Shown: positions 41,669 through 44,783 of the stretch, in pieces
Position numbering within the stretch: position 1 is the stretch's first letter
Layout: every line of letters begins with the position of its first letter
Source: CAZEIW01 sp964512305
GTDB lineage: Bacteria > Pseudomonadota > Gammaproteobacteria > Burkholderiales > Burkholderiaceae_F
DNA: 44,783 nt
Direction: 5' to 3'
Assembly: GCA_964512305.1 (NCBI GenBank)
Contig: CAZEIW010000108.1
Span: 1 to 44,783, forward strand
Notes under the pieces: generated by a model
Databases searched by the model: none
The model's input: the letters and a program-made list of their open reading frames with translations, nothing else
What the model was told of the DNA's origin: nothing
Program-made: the position numbers and the translations under genes

Positions 41669-43264
41669 ATGAAGAAGATCGACAACCTGAGGATCGGCGT
41701 GAAGCTGGGTGCCGCCTTCGCGGTCGTGCTCGCGCTGCTGGCCGTGATGATAGCCGTGGCGGTGATCAATCTGGCCAGGCTCAACGCAGGGACCGAGCGC
41801 ATCGCCGGCGTCGAGTACACCAAGACCAAGCTCGAGACCGAAGCGCTCGACAACGTCCGCGGCAGTATCGCGCGCGTGTTCCAGATCGTGACCGATGCAG
41901 ATCCCGTCCACGCCGCCGGCGCGCGCGAGCGCCTGCAGGCCAATGCGAACGGCTTTCGCGAGCCGCTGGCGAAGCTCGAGACGATGCTGGTCGACGCCGA
42001 CGGCAGGGCGCTGCTCGCCAAGGCCCATCAGTCGGGCGACGCCTACGGCGCCAGCTTCGAGCAGGTGCTGAAGCTGATCGACGCCGGCCGGCGCGACGAC
42101 GCGCGGGCGCTCGCCTTCGGCGAGACCTACGCGAGGCTGCACGCGTTCGCCGACGATCTGCGCGCGCTGCTCATGTTCGGCCGCAAGTCGTTCGAAGCCG
42201 CGGGATCCGAAAGCGAGCAGACCTATGCCGCGTCGCGCAACCTGCTGCTCGGTCTCGGAGCCGCCGCGCTCGCCATCGGCGTGTTCCTCGCCTGGCGCGT
42301 CACGCGCTCGATCGCGAGGCCGATCGGCGCCGCCGTGAAGGTCGCCGAGTCGGTTGCCGCCGGCGAGCTCGGCACCCGCATCGAGGTCGGAACGACCGAC
42401 GAGACCGGCCAGTTGCTGGCCGCGCTCAAGCGGATGGACGTGCGGCTGACCGACATCGTCCGCGACGTGCGCAAGGCGTCGGATTCGATCGCGACCGGCT
42501 CGTCGCAGATCGCCAGCGGCAACTCCGACCTGAGCCAGCGCACCGAGGAGCAGGCGAGCAACCTGCAGCAGACCGCCGCCTCGATGGAACAGCTCACCGC
42601 GACCGTCAAGCAGAACGCCGATACCGCGCGCCAGGCGACCCAGATGGCGGCCAGCGCATCGGCGGTGGCGGCGCAGGGCGGCGAGGTCGTCGGCCAGGTG
42701 GTCGGCACGATGGAGGAGATCACGGCCTCTTCGCGCCGGATCGCCGACATCATCGGCGTGATCGACGGCATCGCGTTCCAGACCAACATCCTCGCCCTCA
42801 ATGCGGCGGTCGAGGCGGCGCGGGCCGGCGAGCAGGGGCGCGGCTTCGCGGTCGTGGCCGGCGAGGTCCGCAACCTCGCGCAGCGCAGCGCCCAGGCGGC
42901 GAGGGAGATCAAGGCCCTGATCGGCGAGAGCGTCGCGAGGGTCGAGACCGGCTCGAAGCTGGTCGGCGACGCCGGCAGGACGATGAGCGACATCGTGTCG
43001 CAGGTCAAGCGCGTCGCCGACCTGATCGGCGAGATCGGCAGCGCGAGCGCCGAGCAGAGCACCGGCATCACCGAGATCGGCAGCGCGATCGCGCAACTCG
43101 ACGAGGTCACGCAGCGCAATGCGGCGCTGGTCGAGCAGTGCACCGCTGCGGCGGCAAGCCTGGAGCAGCAGTCGGTCGAGCTCGCCCGTGCCGTGTCCGT
43201 GTTCAAGATCGGGCACGGCGCAGCGGCCGATCTCGTGGTCGCGGAAGGCCTGCCGCTGTTCTGA
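41669..43264 (+). CDS. Methyl-accepting chemotaxis protein, Tar-type topology
   Basis: A 531-residue chemoreceptor: TM1 (about 13-34), a periplasmic four-helix-bundle sensor (about 35-190), TM2 (191-209), HAMP (about 210-263) and the cytoplasmic signalling domain. The highly conserved tip is DGIAFQTNILALNAAVEAAR... to FAVVAGEVRNLAQRSA (about 366-408). There is no C-terminal CheR/CheB-tethering pentapeptide. The start ATG 41669 has GAAAGG upstream. It lies 163 bp after the AraC gene; the gap shows no clear promoter. Its ligand is unknown. Confidence 0.95.
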   Translation: MKKIDNLRIGVKLGAAFAVVLALLAVMIAVAVINLARLNAGTERIAGVEYTKTKLETEALDNVRGSIARVFQIVTDADPVHAAGARERLQANANGFREPLAKLETMLVDADGRALLAKAHQSGDAYGASFEQVLKLIDAGRRDDARALAFGETYARLHAFADDLRALLMFGRKSFEAAGSESEQTYAASRNLLLGLGAAALAIGVFLAWRVTRSIARPIGAAVKVAESVAAGELGTRIEVGTTDETGQLLAALKRMDVRLTDIVRDVRKASDSIATGSSQIASGNSDLSQRTEEQASNLQQTAASMEQLTATVKQNADTARQATQMAASASAVAAQGGEVVGQVVGTMEEITASSRRIADIIGVIDGIAFQTNILALNAAVEAARAGEQGRGFAVVAGEVRNLAQRSAQAAREIKALIGESVARVETGSKLVGDAGRTMSDIVSQVKRVADLIGEIGSASAEQSTGITEIGSAIAQLDEVTQRNAALVEQCTAAAASLEQQSVELARAVSVFKIGHGAAADLVVAEGLPLF

Positions 43265-43281
43265 CATCGCACGCCCACACT

Positions 43282-43307
43282 CCCCTCTCCCGCTTGCGGG
43301 AGAGGGG
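43282..43307. repeat. Palindrome after the chemoreceptor gene
   Basis: A perfect 12-bp inverted repeat (43282-43293 with 43296-43307, 2-nt loop), 17 bp past the chemoreceptor stop. GGCCGGGG follows, as after the copy at 20631-20656. The insertion sequence has landed eight bases beyond it, inside the extended repeat element. Confidence 0.8.
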
Positions 43308-43320
43308 CCGGGGGGGTACA

Positions 43321-43365
43321 GACCGGGCTGATGGTTAACAGATCAGACCGGGCTGATGGTTGACA
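43321..43365. repeat. Left duplicated terminal repeat of the IS
   Basis: Two direct 20-bp copies, GACCGGGCTGATGGTTAACA and GACCGGGCTGATGGTTGACA, separated by GATCA. They differ at one base. Each could bind one transposase subunit. Confidence 0.9.
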
Positions 43366-43377
43366 GGTCGATGATGC

Positions 43378-44616
43378 GTGGGCAAGGAGGGCTTGCCCAT
43401 GAGCTGGAAGGAGACCTGTCCGATGACCGAGCGGATGCATTTCGTGTCAGACCTGCTCAAGGATGAGCGCTACATGGCGGAGTTGTGCCGGCTTTACGGC
43501 ATCAGCCGCACGACCGGCTACAAGTGGCGGGACCGATACGCCGATGGCGGCCTGACTGCCCTGGCGGATCGCTCGCACGCGCGGGTGCACCAACCCCACG
43601 CGGCCGATGAGGTCGTGGTGCAGCGGTTGCTGCAAGCGCGTCGACAACACCCGACCTGGGGACCACGCAAGCTGTTGGCTTGGTTGCGGGCGCGCGATCA
43701 GCCCACGGCGTGGCCAGCGGCCAGCACGGTGGGCGAGATCTTGCGCCGGCACGGGCTGGTGCAAGAGCGCCGGCGCCGCGCACGCACGGCCGTGCAGCGT
43801 CTTGAGACCGGGTTGATCCAGCCTCGGATGCCGAACGACTTGTGGTGCGCGGACTTCAAGGGCGAGTTTCGCACCGGCGATCAGCGCTACTGCTACCCGC
43901 TGACGCTGACCGATGCGGTCAGCCGCTACGTGCTGGTGTGCCGCGGGCAGCTGTCGACCGCCGAGGCATTGGCCAAACCTGGGTTTGAGCGGGCGTTTCG
44001 CGAGTACGGCCTGCCGGCGGCGATCCGCAGCGACAACGGCACGCCGTTTGCCTCGAGCGGCCTCGGTGGGCTGTCGCGGCTGTCGGTGTGGTGGATCAAG
44101 CTGGGCATCGTGCCGGAGCTGATCAACCCCGGCTGCCCGCAGCAAAACGGCCGTCACGAGCGCATGCACCGCACGCTCAAGCACGAGACCGCGCAGCCGC
44201 CGGCGGCCAGCCTGCGCGCCCAGCAGCACCGGTTTGATCGCTTCGTCGACGAATTCAACCTGCAGCGGCCGCACGAGGCGCTCGGGCAGCGGCCGCCCAG
44301 CGCGGTGTACCGCGCCTCCGCGCGCCCGTACCCGTCGCGCCTGGCGTCGATCGAATATCCCGACGGCTACGTGGTGCGGCAAGTCCGACACAACGGCGAG
44401 ATCAAGTTCGACGGCGACACCGTGTTCATCAGCGAGGTGCTCAGCGGCGAGCCGGTGGGCCTGTACCAAACCGACGAGCATCTGTGGCGGCTGTACTTCG
44501 GCATGGTGCCGCTGGCCATCCTGGACACCCGCACGATGCGCCTCACCCGCATCAAGCGGCGCACTTCGAACCGACAACCAGGGGTGCGGGGGGCGGCGCC
44601 CCCTGCCGGCCGATAA
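43378..44616 (+). CDS. IS481-family transposase
   Basis: A 412-residue DDE transposase. The N-terminal helix-turn-helix (about 28-60: MAELCRLYGISRTTGYKWRDRYADGGLTAL) and an HTH_29/integrase linker precede the rve catalytic core (about 145-320). The DDE residues are in NDLWCADFKGEF (first Asp), IRSDNGTPF (second Asp) and NPGCPQQNGRHERMHRTLK (Glu), the classic order of this family. RPHEALGQRPPSAVY follows near the end. The frame is intact. Start choices include 43378 and the downstream ATG 43399 and 43423. Confidence 0.95.
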   Translation: MGKEGLPMSWKETCPMTERMHFVSDLLKDERYMAELCRLYGISRTTGYKWRDRYADGGLTALADRSHARVHQPHAADEVVVQRLLQARRQHPTWGPRKLLAWLRARDQPTAWPAASTVGEILRRHGLVQERRRRARTAVQRLETGLIQPRMPNDLWCADFKGEFRTGDQRYCYPLTLTDAVSRYVLVCRGQLSTAEALAKPGFERAFREYGLPAAIRSDNGTPFASSGLGGLSRLSVWWIKLGIVPELINPGCPQQNGRHERMHRTLKHETAQPPAASLRAQQHRFDRFVDEFNLQRPHEALGQRPPSAVYRASARPYPSRLASIEYPDGYVVRQVRHNGEIKFDGDTVFISEVLSGEPVGLYQTDEHLWRLYFGMVPLAILDTRTMRLTRIKRRTSNRQPGVRGAAPPAGR

Positions 44617-44621
44617 AAAAG

Positions 44622-44666
44622 TGTCAACCATCAGACCGGTCTAAAGTGTCAGCAATCAGCCCGGCC
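44622..44666. repeat. Right duplicated terminal repeat of the IS
   Basis: Two 20-bp copies, TGTCAACCATCAGACCGGTC and TGTCAGCAATCAGCCCGGCC, with TAAAG between them, are the inverse complement of the left pair with the same 25-bp period. Confidence 0.9.
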
Positions 44667-44712
44667 GTACAGGGTGAGGGTGAGGGTTACCCGCGCTCGC
44701 ACCCTCACCCCG

Positions 44713-44736
44713 CCCTCTCCCGCAAGCGGGAGAGGG
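44713..44736. repeat. Palindrome at the right edge
   Basis: An 11-bp perfect stem (44713-44723 with 44726-44736, 2-nt loop) preceded by CACCCTCACCCCG, the same accessory sequence as at 20527-20540. Further degenerate copies of GCGGGAGAGGG follow to the end of the window (44749-44783). No gene is visible in this region. Confidence 0.75.
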
Positions 44737-44783
44737 GGAAAGGCGCCGAGCGGGAGAGGGCGGCAGAGCGGGCGAGGGGGACG

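Larger units (their letters stand above)
43321..44666 (+). mobile_element. IS481-type insertion sequence, 1346 bp, complete
   Basis: One transposase gene is bounded by related ends. Each end carries two 20-bp copies spaced by 5 bp: left 43321-43340 and 43346-43365, right 44622-44641 and 44647-44666 in inverse orientation. Inner copies match at 19 of 20 positions, outer copies at 16 of 20. With an intact transposase and apparent GTACA duplications the element looks recent and possibly active. Confidence 0.85.
43316..44671. other. 5-bp target-site duplication GTACA around the IS
   Basis: GTACA stands at 43316-43320 and again at 44667-44671, directly abutting the outer terminal repeats. The flanks joined without the element would read GGCCGGGG-GTACA-GGGTGAGGG, consistent with an insertion inside a family palindrome tail. 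GTAC is itself palindromic, so the bases could instead belong to the inverted ends. Confidence 0.65.

Overview
The window is very GC-rich chromosomal DNA with tightly packed genes and a strong bias to GC-ending codons. The gene content and order (xseB-ispA-dxs; rpsT divergent from murJ; exbB-exbD-lpxK-trm112-kdsB-adk beside a divergent xseA; icd / cold-shock gene / clpS-clpA) point to a betaproteobacterium, most likely of the Burkholderiales or a close relative. The organism is Gram-negative: LPS genes kdsB and lpxK and an ExbB/ExbD energy module are present. No rRNA, tRNA or CRISPR array was recognised.

Layout. 1-5.7 kb: sulfurtransferase and EamA transporter (minus strand), then the isoprenoid operon xseB-ispA-dxs and a small hypothetical gene. 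5.9-9.8 kb: a YajQ-type protein and murB diverge from a 22-bp gap, followed by the arginine genes argG and argF, which converge on a palindromic repeat. 9.8-13.8 kb: a GMC oxidoreductase and a PLP-dependent basic amino-acid decarboxylase, separated by a two-copy repeat. 13.9-17.2 kb: rpsT, murJ, a SirB1-type protein and a peroxiredoxin. 17.3-23.7 kb: gamma-glutamyltransferase, an SDR dehydrogenase, a GNAT acetyltransferase, the H+-pumping pyrophosphatase hppA and adk. 23.8-27 kb: kdsB, a Trm112-like gene, lpxK, exbD and exbB. 27-30.1 kb: tandem DnaA boxes, xseA, a 32-codon membrane ORF, a PuuD-like membrane protein and a DUF192 protein. 30.3-35.5 kb: icd, a strong bidirectional terminator, a cold-shock gene, clpS, clpA and a DUF2147 protein.

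35.5-43.3 kb is the least conventional part: a YXWGXW-type lipoprotein, an unknown membrane-anchored protein, an adenosine-specific-kinase-family protein, two coupled GntR regulators, a c-di-GMP phosphodiesterase (EAL), a hybrid histidine kinase coupled to an AraC-type regulator, and a chemotaxis receptor. The EAL-GntR-GntR-kinase genes (minus) and the kinase-AraC pair (plus) diverge from a 49-bp gap with a perfect palindrome, and part of that palindrome recurs just upstream of the first GntR gene. This looks like one self-regulated signalling module and is the best candidate here for something not well described. 43.3-44.7 kb holds a complete IS481-type insertion sequence with duplicated terminal repeats and an apparent 5-bp target duplication.

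Most of the window is housekeeping. Several genes overlap by 4 bp (ATGA, GTGA, TTGA), and some use GTG or TTG starts that are easily missed (exbB, the SirB1-type gene, ggt, the EAL gene, the second GntR gene). A family of 11-12-bp-stem palindromes sits at the 3' ends of genes at six places in the window.
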